From positions 1 through 17,809 of the forward strand of contig CAZKUN010000196.1 in assembly GCA_964555935.1 (NCBI GenBank): a stretch of DNA of 17,809 nucleotides, given 5' to 3'. This DNA is from CAZKUN01 sp964555935 (GTDB lineage Bacteria > Armatimonadota > Zipacnadia > Zipacnadales > VGFC01). The translations under genes were made by a program, and so were the position numbers. Positions 1 to 5,687 of this stretch are shown piece after piece. How positions within the stretch are numbered: the stretch's first letter is position 1; each line of letters begins with the position of its first letter. The notes under the pieces were generated by a model, which was not told where the DNA came from, did not search any database, and was given only the letters and a program-made list of their open reading frames with translations.

Positions 1-37
1 GTTTCTTGGCACCTCTACCGAAAACCTCCCTGCTCAT

Positions 38-238
38 ATGGGCAATGCGGGTGTAGTGATCGTGGTAGTCCTGGCGATCATCGGAGTGATTGGCTTTAAG
101 GTGGTCGCAGGCAATAGCCAGGAAGAGAAAGAGGCCGACCCCGTGAAGACGGGCGCCGGAACGGAGTACCAGGACATGCAGAAGTCGATGCAGCAATCAG
201 GCGGGGGTGCCCCTACGAAGAATATGGGCAGCCAATGA
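38..238 (+). CDS. Small single-helix membrane protein, copy 1 (possibly 5'-partial)
   Basis: I do not recognise a named family. The protein has one strongly hydrophobic segment (about residues 5-20, rich in V and I, ending IGFKVV) and a hydrophilic Gln/Gly/Lys-rich tail, so it should be a single-pass membrane protein with a short soluble tail. It is a paralogue of the protein at 1353-1571: both share IGFKVV at the helix end and DM(Q/E)KS in the tail. The ATG at 38 has no clear ribosome binding site and the frame stays open to the left edge of the window, while the paralogue has about eight residues before its helix, so the true start may lie upstream or outside. It sits 64 nt before a pseudopilin-like gene, the same arrangement as copy 2. 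A minor pilin-like or secretion-accessory role is only inferred from that pairing. Confidence 0.6.
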   Translation: MGNAGVVIVVVLAIIGVIGFKVVAGNSQEEKEADPVKTGAGTEYQDMQKSMQQSGGGAPTKNMGSQ

Positions 239-243
239 TGGAC

Positions 244-268
244 GGCGGGCATGTCGAGCGTGCCCGCC
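244..268 (+). promoter_or_regulatory. Stem-loop H1 upstream of pseudopilin copy 1
   Basis: Perfect 8-bp inverted repeat GGCGGGCA (244-251) / TGCCCGCC (261-268) with a 9-nt loop. It lies between the small membrane gene and the pseudopilin gene, 34 nt before the ATG at 303. The same stem with a different 9-nt loop occurs at the same place in the second module (1577-1601), so it is a conserved part of the leader. It could act as an RNA processing or stability element, a weak attenuator, or a protein-binding site; the sequence alone does not decide. Confidence 0.6.
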
Positions 269-302
269 GCGACGGTACACTTCAGGCATAAGGAGAACCG
301 CA

Positions 303-991
303 ATGAAGAGGACCGGCTTTACGCTGATTGAATTGCTTGTCGTGATCGCAATCATTGCCATTCTTGCAGCGATTCTGTTCCCCGTATTTGCCCGGGCGCG
401 TGAGAAGGCCCGGCAGGCCTCGTGCCAGAGCAACCTGAAACAGATCGCTCTGGCCGAAATCATGTACGTCTCCGACTACGACTCCCGCAGTCACCCTGCA
501 ACCATCGGTTGGAGCCCGCCCGGGAGCGGCGCCGGCTGCTCGACGTGCTTCCAGGGGGCGAGACGCTACACCGCGAGAAGCACTGTGGTTGGTCAGACTC
601 GTGGAAGCCTCTCACGCCCTACCACAAGAACCAGCAACTGTGGGAATGTCCCAGCAAGGACGGCTGCGGATCGCGAGCCGGCCAGTGGCGAAGCTACGGC
701 TGGAACCGGGGCGGAGAGAACCGGAAGGACTCGGCGCGGAAGAAGCCAGCAAATCTGGTGATGTTCGCCGACACGTCGCGGCGGATCTCCTGGCTCGTGA
801 TCCACAACGGATGCTGCGGCAGCAACCCAGCTCTCCAGGCGGGGGGCGGGGAGCCGCACTTTATTGGGACCGTCCACAATGAGGGTGCCAACATCGCTTT
901 CTGGGATGGCCACGTCAAATGGGCTAGTCAGGCGAGCATCCAGCCGGGCGACACGCACCCGAGCATCTTTTTCGACGCGAACCGCCAGTAA
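303..991 (+). pseudogene. DUF1559/H-X9-DG pseudopilin-like protein, copy 1, frameshifted
   Basis: The gene starts at the ATG at 303 after a clear ribosome binding site (AAGGAGA). The first 50 residues are identical to copy 2 (1635-2333): short basic leader, G|FTLIE prepilin cleavage site with Glu at +5, then a long hydrophobic helix. The frame beginning at 303 runs to a stop at 761, but from about 555 the homology moves to the next frame, which continues to TAA at 989-991 and contains KNQQLW, RGGENRK and the terminal H-x9-DG motif (VHNEG...WDGHVKW). The switch is at the run of five G at 554-558. One extra G would read CFQGGETLH, aligning with CFHLGEAYY of copy 2, and would give 229 residues against 232. 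It is therefore a recent inactivation, a homopolymer sequencing error, or less likely a slippery site. Proteins of this type are exported pseudopilins linked to type II secretion or type IV pilus machinery. Confidence 0.85.
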
Positions 992-1073
992 GAGGCCCAG
1001 GCGCGAACATGGCGAGCAGTTCCTGCCCGGACCACGCCTCTCCGGAATAGGGCATGGCTCAGGGCTTGGTAGG

Positions 1074-1147
1074 CATGGGGCAGAGGTCCCCGCGGGTGGA
1101 ATGGGGTGTTGCTGAGACACCCAACCGCGGGGATCCCTGCCCCCATG
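1074..1147. repeat. Large nested inverted repeat / long hairpin
   Basis: The left arm 1074-1095 and right arm 1125-1147 are complementary over about 22 nt with one bulged base and one or two mismatches (CATGGGGCAG... pairs with ...CTGCCCCCATG, and CCCCGCGG with CCGCGGGG). Inside lies a second stem, GGGTGT (1104-1109) / ACACCC (1117-1122), with a 7-nt loop. There is no T tract after it, so it is a poor classical terminator. It may be a bidirectional stop or mRNA-protecting structure after the first module, or a small miniature inverted-repeat element. Confidence 0.6.
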
Positions 1148-1303
1148 ACATTGTGGACTTGGGAACTCTCGGCGGGGAGTTTGAGCTTGGCTGTCCGTGA
1201 CCACGTCGAGCATCTCCGCCGTCGACGGGAACGCCCGCGTTGACGGTGCCTTACCCCCGACCACCGATTATGGTACCCTAGTATGGATTATTGACTGCGT
1301 GCA

Positions 1304-1331
1304 GGCGGGCGGCAGTGCTGGTATGCCCGCC
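1304..1331 (+). promoter_or_regulatory. Stem-loop H2 upstream of small membrane protein copy 2
   Basis: Inverted repeat GGCGGGC (1304-1310) / GCCCGCC (1325-1331) with a 14-nt loop, ending 7 nt before the AAGGAGG ribosome binding site of the gene starting at 1353. The stem sequence is the same as in H1 and H3, so three of the four gene leaders in this block carry it (the fourth lies off the window). Its closeness to the ribosome binding site would allow an effect on translation or 5'-end stability; that is inference. Confidence 0.5.
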
Positions 1332-1352
1332 GGAGACCAAGGAGGGTCGCCC

Positions 1353-1571
1353 GTGAAGAGCAACATCAATCCGACGACAGCCGTCATAATAGTTGTAGTG
1401 GTTATCGCGATCATCGCGGTGATTGGCTTCAAGGTGGTTGGCGGGGGCGACAAGCCAGATGCCCCAACTAACGACGAGCCGCCGATGGGCCCCGAGGGCG
1501 CCCCAGACATGGAGAAATCGACGGAGAACACAGGTTCGACCGGCGACTCAACGGATCCGCCGATCAATTGA
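1353..1571 (+). CDS. Small single-helix membrane protein, copy 2
   Basis: A 72-residue protein starting at GTG 1353, chosen because a near-perfect AAGGAGG (1339-1345) sits 7 nt upstream; frames starting further upstream lack one. Residues 1-9 are polar, about 10-25 form a V/I-rich transmembrane helix ending IGFKVV, and the remaining tail is acidic and rich in Asp, Pro, Gly and Thr, probably disordered. There is no cleavable signal and no lipobox cysteine. It is a paralogue of the protein at 38-238 (shared IGFKVV and DMEKS/DMQKS) and, like it, lies about 63 nt upstream of a pseudopilin-like gene with a hairpin in between. I recognise no family. A helper or minor subunit for the downstream pseudopilin is a reasonable guess from the repeated pairing only. 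Confidence 0.75.
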   Translation: MKSNINPTTAVIIVVVVIAIIAVIGFKVVGGGDKPDAPTNDEPPMGPEGAPDMEKSTENTGSTGDSTDPPIN

Positions 1572-1576
1572 CGCGC

Positions 1577-1601
1577 GGCGGGCACGTCTCGTTTGCCCGC
1601 C
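1577..1601 (+). promoter_or_regulatory. Stem-loop H3 upstream of pseudopilin copy 2
   Basis: Perfect 8-bp stem GGCGGGCA (1577-1584) / TGCCCGCC (1594-1601) with a 9-nt loop, 33 nt before the ATG at 1635. It is the positional twin of H1: same stem, same loop length, different loop sequence, same distance to the start. That pattern suggests the structure, not the loop sequence, is what is kept. Confidence 0.6.
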
Positions 1602-1634
1602 GAGACGTTACATCCGAAGCAAAGGAGAATGCAT

Positions 1635-2333
1635 ATGAAGAGGACCGGATTTACGCTGATTGAATTGCTTGTTGTGATCGCAATCATAGCTATCCTTGCT
1701 GCGATCCTGTTCCCCGTCTTCGCCAGAGCCCGTGAAAAGGCCCGGCAGGCATCATGTCAGAGCAATCTGAAGCAGATCGCGCTGACCGAACTCATGTATG
1801 TTCAGGACTACGACGAGCGCAGCCGTGGCCCGGTAATGCGCAACGTTCCCATAGTGATGAATGGCCGCACGTGCAGCGGATGCTTCCATCTGGGTGAGGC
1901 GTATTACCCGACCACCTCAACCCATTGGCGTCCGCTCCACGCCTACACCAAGAACCAGCAGCTGTGGTGGTGCCCAAGCACCGACACCTGGCGCTCCTAC
2001 GCATGGGGCCGCGGCGGTGAGAACCGCAAGCAGTCCCGCTTCGTGCATCCATCGCAGACGGTAATGTTCGCGGACGGCGGACGCAACTTGACCACGGTTG
2101 GCGATATCGCGTGGATCCCGCACAACTACAGTAACTCTGGCGCGGACCGCGACTGCTGCGCGAGCATGTCGAATCTCAACCAGGCCCCCCATTTCATGGG
2201 CAGGGCGCACAATGACGGCACGAACATCGCCTTCTGGGACGGGCACGTCAAGTGGATGAGTGTCGCGGCCATCCCCAGAGGCCGTCGCGGGAATGGCATC
2301 AAGTTCGTCGCGGAAGACCCAGTCGCACCGTAG
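1635..2333 (+). CDS. DUF1559/H-X9-DG pseudopilin-like protein, copy 2 (intact)
   Basis: A 232-residue protein starting at ATG 1635 behind AAAGGAG (1621-1627). Residues 1-5 (MKRTG) are the prepilin leader, cleaved before FTLIE; residues 6-27 form the hydrophobic helix, followed by the FPVFARAREKARQASC stretch that I associate with Armatimonadota. The C-terminal domain ends with the H-x9-DG signature (H192 to D202-G203, then HVKW). Cysteines at 80, 83, 113 and the pair 174-175 could form disulfides outside the cell. Members are normally processed by a prepilin peptidase and inserted in the inner membrane; many genomes hold dozens of copies and the exact role is unknown. The first 50 residues are identical to copy 1 despite many synonymous changes, so the N-terminus is under strong selection. 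It probably forms a transcription unit with 1353-1571 and is followed by a hairpin at 2363-2393. Confidence 0.9.
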   Translation: MKRTGFTLIELLVVIAIIAILAAILFPVFARAREKARQASCQSNLKQIALTELMYVQDYDERSRGPVMRNVPIVMNGRTCSGCFHLGEAYYPTTSTHWRPLHAYTKNQQLWWCPSTDTWRSYAWGRGGENRKQSRFVHPSQTVMFADGGRNLTTVGDIAWIPHNYSNSGADRDCCASMSNLNQAPHFMGRAHNDGTNIAFWDGHVKWMSVAAIPRGRRGNGIKFVAEDPVAP

Positions 2334-2362
2334 TATGTCTGTCGTCCTATGTGGAAGTTCCC

Positions 2363-2393
2363 ACAGAGCCCCGCGCTGGTCGCGGGGCTCTGT
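2363..2393 (+). terminator. Terminator-like hairpin after pseudopilin block
   Basis: Perfect 13-bp stem ACAGAGCCCCGCG (2363-2375) / CGCGGGGCTCTGT (2381-2393) with a CTGGT loop, starting 30 nt after the stop of pseudopilin copy 2. The following bases (TCGTTGATGT) are only moderately T-rich, so efficiency is uncertain, but position and stability fit an intrinsic terminator ending the module before the next gene. Confidence 0.75.
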
Positions 2394-2502
2394 TCGTTGA
2401 TGTCATACGAGGTAGATGAACCGCGCGCGGTGAATAGACACGGTTCAACCCATGCGGCGCCCGAGCGCGGCGATGGACATCCAACGGAGGGCTATTTCCC
2501 AC

Positions 2503-3738
2503 GTGCCGAGAGTCTACTTTATCGATGTGACGAACCGAGACGGCGATCAGACTGCGCGCATTGGCTTGGCCAAACTGCAGAAGACCGTCGTTAATATGCT
2601 GCTTTCAGAACTCGGCATCCACCAGTCCGAGTTTGGGTTTCCGTTTAGCTTCCACGAGGTCCCGTACCTGAATGCGAACCTCGACCTTCAGGACCGGGGA
2701 GCGATCGGGAACATGGTCCTGGAGGGGTGGTGTCGCGCCATCGTCGGCGACGTCGAGTCGGCGTTTGCCAACACGCGCGTGCGCCACTTCAACCTCAGCA
2801 TCTCGACCTCGGACCAGATGATCCAGAATAAGTTCAGCAGCGATCTCAAGCGCGCCGATATCGTGCGCATGATGACCGAAGCCGTCACTGCCGCGAAGCA
2901 GGGGGGCGCCCTGACGGTGGGTGTCAACGCCGAGGACGCCTCGCGAACCGATGTTGAGTTCCTCGTTGAGTTCGCCGGTGCGGCGAAACAGGCAGGCGCG
3001 GATCGCGTTCGCTACTGCGACACGCTGGGCTGTGATGATCCCTTCAGCATCTTCGACCGGATGAATCGCATCGCGAAAGGTGCGGGGCTGCCGCTCGAGC
3101 CGCATTGCCACAACGATCTTGGCATGGCCGAGGCGACAAGCGTCGCGGGCGCGCTTGGCGTTATCGAGGCCGGCTATGACGCCTATATCAACACGACGGT
3201 CAACGGCGTTGGCGAGAGAGCAGGCAATGCGGACCTTCTGTCTTGCATCCTCGCGATCCGCCACTCGCCCTCATGTCGCGGCCGCGATCTCCTCAGCCCG
3301 CGCCTGAACCTGACGAAAGCCTGGCGCCTGGCGACATACACTGCCGCCGCCTTCCGCGTGCCCATCCCAATCAACCAGGTGGGCGTTGGTCAGAATGCCT
3401 TCGCGCATGAATCCGGAATCCACGCGGATGGTGCGCTCAAGGACCGGCGCAACTACGAGCTTTACGAGCTGGAGGAGTTGGGGCGCGGCGAGGCCGAGAC
3501 GCTTCCCACCGGAAGAGAGATCCTGACCGGCGTTCACGGCGGGGCTTCGGGCTTGGCGCACGTCCTCGAGAACGTGTTGGGTGTCGAGGATCCGGAGCCC
3601 GACCGTCTGCGAGAGGCTCTGAAGCTCGTTCAAATGGCGACGCTCTCGACCCAGGCGCCGCTGGAGCCGGAAGAGCTCAAGTTGATCTGGAATCACCCGA
3701 GTGTCATCGAGAATCTGCTCACCAACGGGGCGGAGTAG
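2503..3738 (+). CDS. Homocitrate synthase / (Re)-citrate synthase family enzyme
   Basis: A 411-residue member of the HMGL-like acyltransferase family (LeuA/NifV/homocitrate synthase), which condenses acetyl-CoA with a 2-oxo acid on a divalent-metal TIM barrel. Visible motifs: DVTNRDGDQT near the N-terminus (the family's catalytic Arg-Asp segment, usually DTTLRDGEQ), HCHNDLG at about 201-207 (metal-binding His pair) and NTTVNGVGERAGN at about 230-242, the second family signature; GQNAFAHESGIHADG follows. I chose GTG 2503 because ACGGAGG (2484-2490) precedes it and the protein then begins MPRVYFIDV, as expected for the family; in-frame ATGs at 2452 and 2473 lack ribosome binding sites. The DVTNRDG variant resembles my recollection of a subgroup that includes anaerobic (Re)-citrate synthases as well as proteins annotated homocitrate synthase, so the substrate (2-oxoglutarate or oxaloacetate) is open. 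There is no LeuA-type regulatory domain, and no lysine, leucine or nitrogenase genes are nearby. Its stop abuts the stop of the convergent gene. Confidence 0.88.
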   Translation: MPRVYFIDVTNRDGDQTARIGLAKLQKTVVNMLLSELGIHQSEFGFPFSFHEVPYLNANLDLQDRGAIGNMVLEGWCRAIVGDVESAFANTRVRHFNLSISTSDQMIQNKFSSDLKRADIVRMMTEAVTAAKQGGALTVGVNAEDASRTDVEFLVEFAGAAKQAGADRVRYCDTLGCDDPFSIFDRMNRIAKGAGLPLEPHCHNDLGMAEATSVAGALGVIEAGYDAYINTTVNGVGERAGNADLLSCILAIRHSPSCRGRDLLSPRLNLTKAWRLATYTAAAFRVPIPINQVGVGQNAFAHESGIHADGALKDRRNYELYELEELGRGEAETLPTGREILTGVHGGASGLAHVLENVLGVEDPEPDRLREALKLVQMATLSTQAPLEPEELKLIWNHPSVIENLLTNGAE

Positions 3739-4536
3739 CTACTCGTCCTGCGCCTGGTAGAACCGCACGATCTCGCCCCGGACCTCCTCGAAGTGCCGAA
3801 CGTCTGACACTAGCAGATCCGCCATCAGCGCTTGGCAGTCGTCGAGTGTCGGCGCGCCGTCGATGCTACCTGAATCGACGTCGTGCGCGACGAGGTCATC
3901 CGTCCCCGGATCGCGCCCGAATGCTATGCGGTGTCCGTTCGCATCTGCCTTGGCCCACACGCTGTGTACGGCGCGCGATGCGCCTGCACGGTTCTTGTCG
4001 ACCGACATGTAGACCAGCAATCCGATGTCACTGAATGTCTCGGCCGTCACGCCGAGCGTCGGCGTGACCAGGATGTCGCGAGTCTGCAGCGCGTCGTCCG
4101 CGTGCAGGCACCCCGCGATCCGTCCTCCTCGGTCCGACAGGCCCATGAACTGTCCCACTGCGCGGCCCCACAGATAGCCGTACCACATCCCCGACCCGAA
4201 CTCGTGGCACAGGTAGCAATTGCCCGCGCGGTCCTTTTGAGCGGAAGCAGCCTCCACGGCGCGATCGTCCGGCGTCGTGACGATCTGCTCGCCGGGAGGG
4301 AGCATCGCGAGCAGGTCCGCGAGCACCGTGCTCTTGCCCGCGCCGCCCGGGACGGCTCCCGTCAGGAATGACGCGCCATGGGCGATGCGCCAGAGCGCGT
4401 ATCCGGCGGCCTCCGGAGTGATGGTCCCGACCTCCATCAGGTCGGCGATGCTCAGCGTGCGCCCGCCGCGTTGGTTCAGGGCCTCGATCTGTCTCAAGTT
4501 GCTGCGCTCGATGGCGTCGAGCGATGGTGGTTCCAT
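3739..4536 (-). CDS. P-loop ATPase, PilT/GspE-like core, unknown role
   Basis: A 265-residue cytoplasmic protein. Start at ATG 4536 is set by AGGAGAGG just upstream, lying within the end of the dehydrogenase gene; the frame is open further up but only as antisense noise. Residues 55-72 form a strand and phosphate-binding loop (AVPGGAGKST; the first Gly of the strict Walker A pattern is replaced). About residues 138-152 read GRIAGCLHADDALQ, similar to the His-box (LHTNDA type) of type II secretion/pilus retraction ATPases, which supports a secretion-ATPase-like fold without the usual N-terminal domain. It contains CYLCH at 107-111, probably structural or chance. The gene is cotranscribed with the dehydrogenase (gap 4 nt) and ends exactly against the stop of the convergent synthase gene. 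It may be a stand-alone ATPase of an uncharacterised family; linkage to pilus or secretion genes is not direct. Confidence 0.7.
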   Translation of the reverse strand: MEPPSLDAIERSNLRQIEALNQRGGRTLSIADLMEVGTITPEAAGYALWRIAHGASFLTGAVPGGAGKSTVLADLLAMLPPGEQIVTTPDDRAVEAASAQKDRAGNCYLCHEFGSGMWYGYLWGRAVGQFMGLSDRGGRIAGCLHADDALQTRDILVTPTLGVTAETFSDIGLLVYMSVDKNRAGASRAVHSVWAKADANGHRIAFGRDPGTDDLVAHDVDSGSIDGAPTLDDCQALMADLLVSDVRHFEEVRGEIVRFYQAQDE

Positions 4537-4540
4537 ACGA

Positions 4541-5560
4541 CTACCTCTCCTGTGGCTTGACGATGACGCGGATGCTATTGCCCATTCCAGCCGCGGCGAG
4601 GGCGAACGCCTGCTGCGTGTCGGGCAGTGGGAACTCCTGCACTGGCAGACAGTCGAGGTCGACCAGCCCCTCGTCGACGAGTCGGGCGGCCTCGTGAAGC
4701 GCGTCGCGCGAGCGGCGGACGAAGAAGGTCGTGATCTCCTTGCGCCGACATGCCGCGGCGTCGAGCGATATCGCGCTCGCCTTCGGGATCCCGACGACAA
4801 TGATTCGGCCACCGGGCTCGACGATCTCGAGCGCTTCCGCCATCGCCTGAGGATCGCCTGACGCTTCGTAGACCGCAATCTGCTCGAGTCCGAGACCAGC
4901 GAGTTCGCCCGCAGCCGAGACCCCCGCGACCGCGCCGAGTTTCTCGGCCAGCTCGCGGCGTTCAGGGCGCGGCTCAACAGCATGGACGTTCGGGAGTCCG
5001 TAAGCCCGCAGAGCCTGGAGAATGCTCAGTCCAATGGCTCCCGCCCCCAGGATCGCCACCGGTTCGTCCGCTGACATCTCGCCACGTCGGATCGCGTGGA
5101 CCGCAATGCTCAGCGGCTCAAGAAGCGCGCCGCGTGTGGTCGACAGACTGTCTGGCAACGGGGCCAGCGCGTTAGCGGGGACGGCAATAAACTCCGCCAT
5201 GGCGCCGTGGTCGGGTGGCACGGTGGGGAACCGGATGTCCTGGCACAGGTTCGTCAGCCCCCGGGCGCAGAGCGCGCACCGGCCGCAGTGCCAACTCGGC
5301 TCAACCGCAACGCGGGTCCCCGGCGACACGTCGGTAACGCCGGCTCCGACGCGCTCGACCGTGCCCGAGAATTCGTGCCCGAGCGTCAGCGGCTCCGCAA
5401 GTTCATGCCCAGCGGAACCGCCCTCCTCGAAAATGCGCACATCCCCGGGACAGATGCCGACGGCCTCCACGCGGAGCAGCACCTCGCCTGCCTGGACCTC
5501 AGGAGATGGGCGCTCGAAGACCTCGATATGGCGGGCGCGGGTGAGTTGTGCGGCGAGCAT
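4541..5560 (-). CDS. Zinc-dependent MDR alcohol/polyol dehydrogenase
   Basis: A 339-residue medium-chain dehydrogenase, full length for the family, starting at ATG 5560 with GGAGG five bases upstream. Motifs in order: catalytic Cys region GICPGDVRIF, GHEFSG with the catalytic His-Glu pair, the structural zinc site CGRCALCARGLTNLC (four Cys), the acidic ligand region LLEPLSIAVHA, and the Rossmann loop GAGAIGL. An acidic residue at the end of the second strand (HAVEPRPERR) suggests NAD rather than NADP. Overall it is closest to sorbitol/threonine/galactitol dehydrogenase types, oxidising a secondary alcohol to a ketone in the cytoplasm; the substrate cannot be read from the sequence. It heads a two-gene minus-strand unit with the P-loop ATPase and is divergent from the GNAT-cNMP gene. 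Confidence 0.9.
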   Translation of the reverse strand: MLAAQLTRARHIEVFERPSPEVQAGEVLLRVEAVGICPGDVRIFEEGGSAGHELAEPLTLGHEFSGTVERVGAGVTDVSPGTRVAVEPSWHCGRCALCARGLTNLCQDIRFPTVPPDHGAMAEFIAVPANALAPLPDSLSTTRGALLEPLSIAVHAIRRGEMSADEPVAILGAGAIGLSILQALRAYGLPNVHAVEPRPERRELAEKLGAVAGVSAAGELAGLGLEQIAVYEASGDPQAMAEALEIVEPGGRIIVVGIPKASAISLDAAACRRKEITTFFVRRSRDALHEAARLVDEGLVDLDCLPVQEFPLPDTQQAFALAAAGMGNSIRVIVKPQER

Positions 5561-5687
5561 GAGAACCTCCGAAGCCGCAAGTTTCGCTGCCGGCTTGGCA
5601 TGACCTTCGAGAGGACTATGCATATGTCTACGAGAACCGGGGGGTACGGTGCGCGGCGCCGACAGAGATAGGAGCGACCCGAGGCCT
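5561..5687. promoter_or_regulatory. Divergent promoter region
   Basis: This 127-bp gap separates the minus-strand dehydrogenase operon from the plus-strand GNAT-cNMP operon, so it must hold start signals for both or read-through from further away. It contains a short AT-rich stretch, ACTATGCATATG at about 5615-5626, the only such patch here. I cannot pick -35/-10 boxes with confidence and see no operator or riboswitch. Confidence 0.35.

Larger units (their letters stand above)
992..1352. other. Intergenic region between the two pseudopilin modules
   Basis: This 361-bp gap has no convincing gene; open frames here lack ribosome binding sites and family similarity. It holds a large nested hairpin (1074-1147), a short AT-rich patch at about 1266-1296 (GATTATGGTACCCTAGTATG region) that is unusual in this GC-rich sequence and may contain the promoter of the second module, and stem-loop H2 (1304-1331). 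A TTGACG at 1240-1245 could be a -35 box, but the spacing to GATTAT (1266-1271) is 20 nt, so I do not assign a promoter firmly. Confidence 0.5.

Noticed and set aside
554..558. Programmed frameshift in pseudopilin copy 1
   Set aside because: A lone G5 run has no evident slippery heptamer or stimulatory element, and copy 2 makes the same protein in one frame; mutation or sequencing error is simpler.
1197..1352. Upstream extension of small membrane protein copy 2
   Set aside because: The extension includes the H2 hairpin and ribosome binding site region and has no counterpart in copy 1; GTG 1353 has a near-perfect AAGGAGG.
4202..4219. CYLCH in the P-loop protein looks like a c-type heme motif
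   Set aside because: The protein has no signal peptide and looks cytoplasmic, so heme c attachment is unlikely; chance or structural cysteines are more likely.
4537..4983. N-terminal extension of the P-loop ATPase into the dehydrogenase gene
   Set aside because: The extra residues are Arg/Ser-rich and out of frame with a well-supported dehydrogenase; the ATG at 4536 has a good ribosome binding site.
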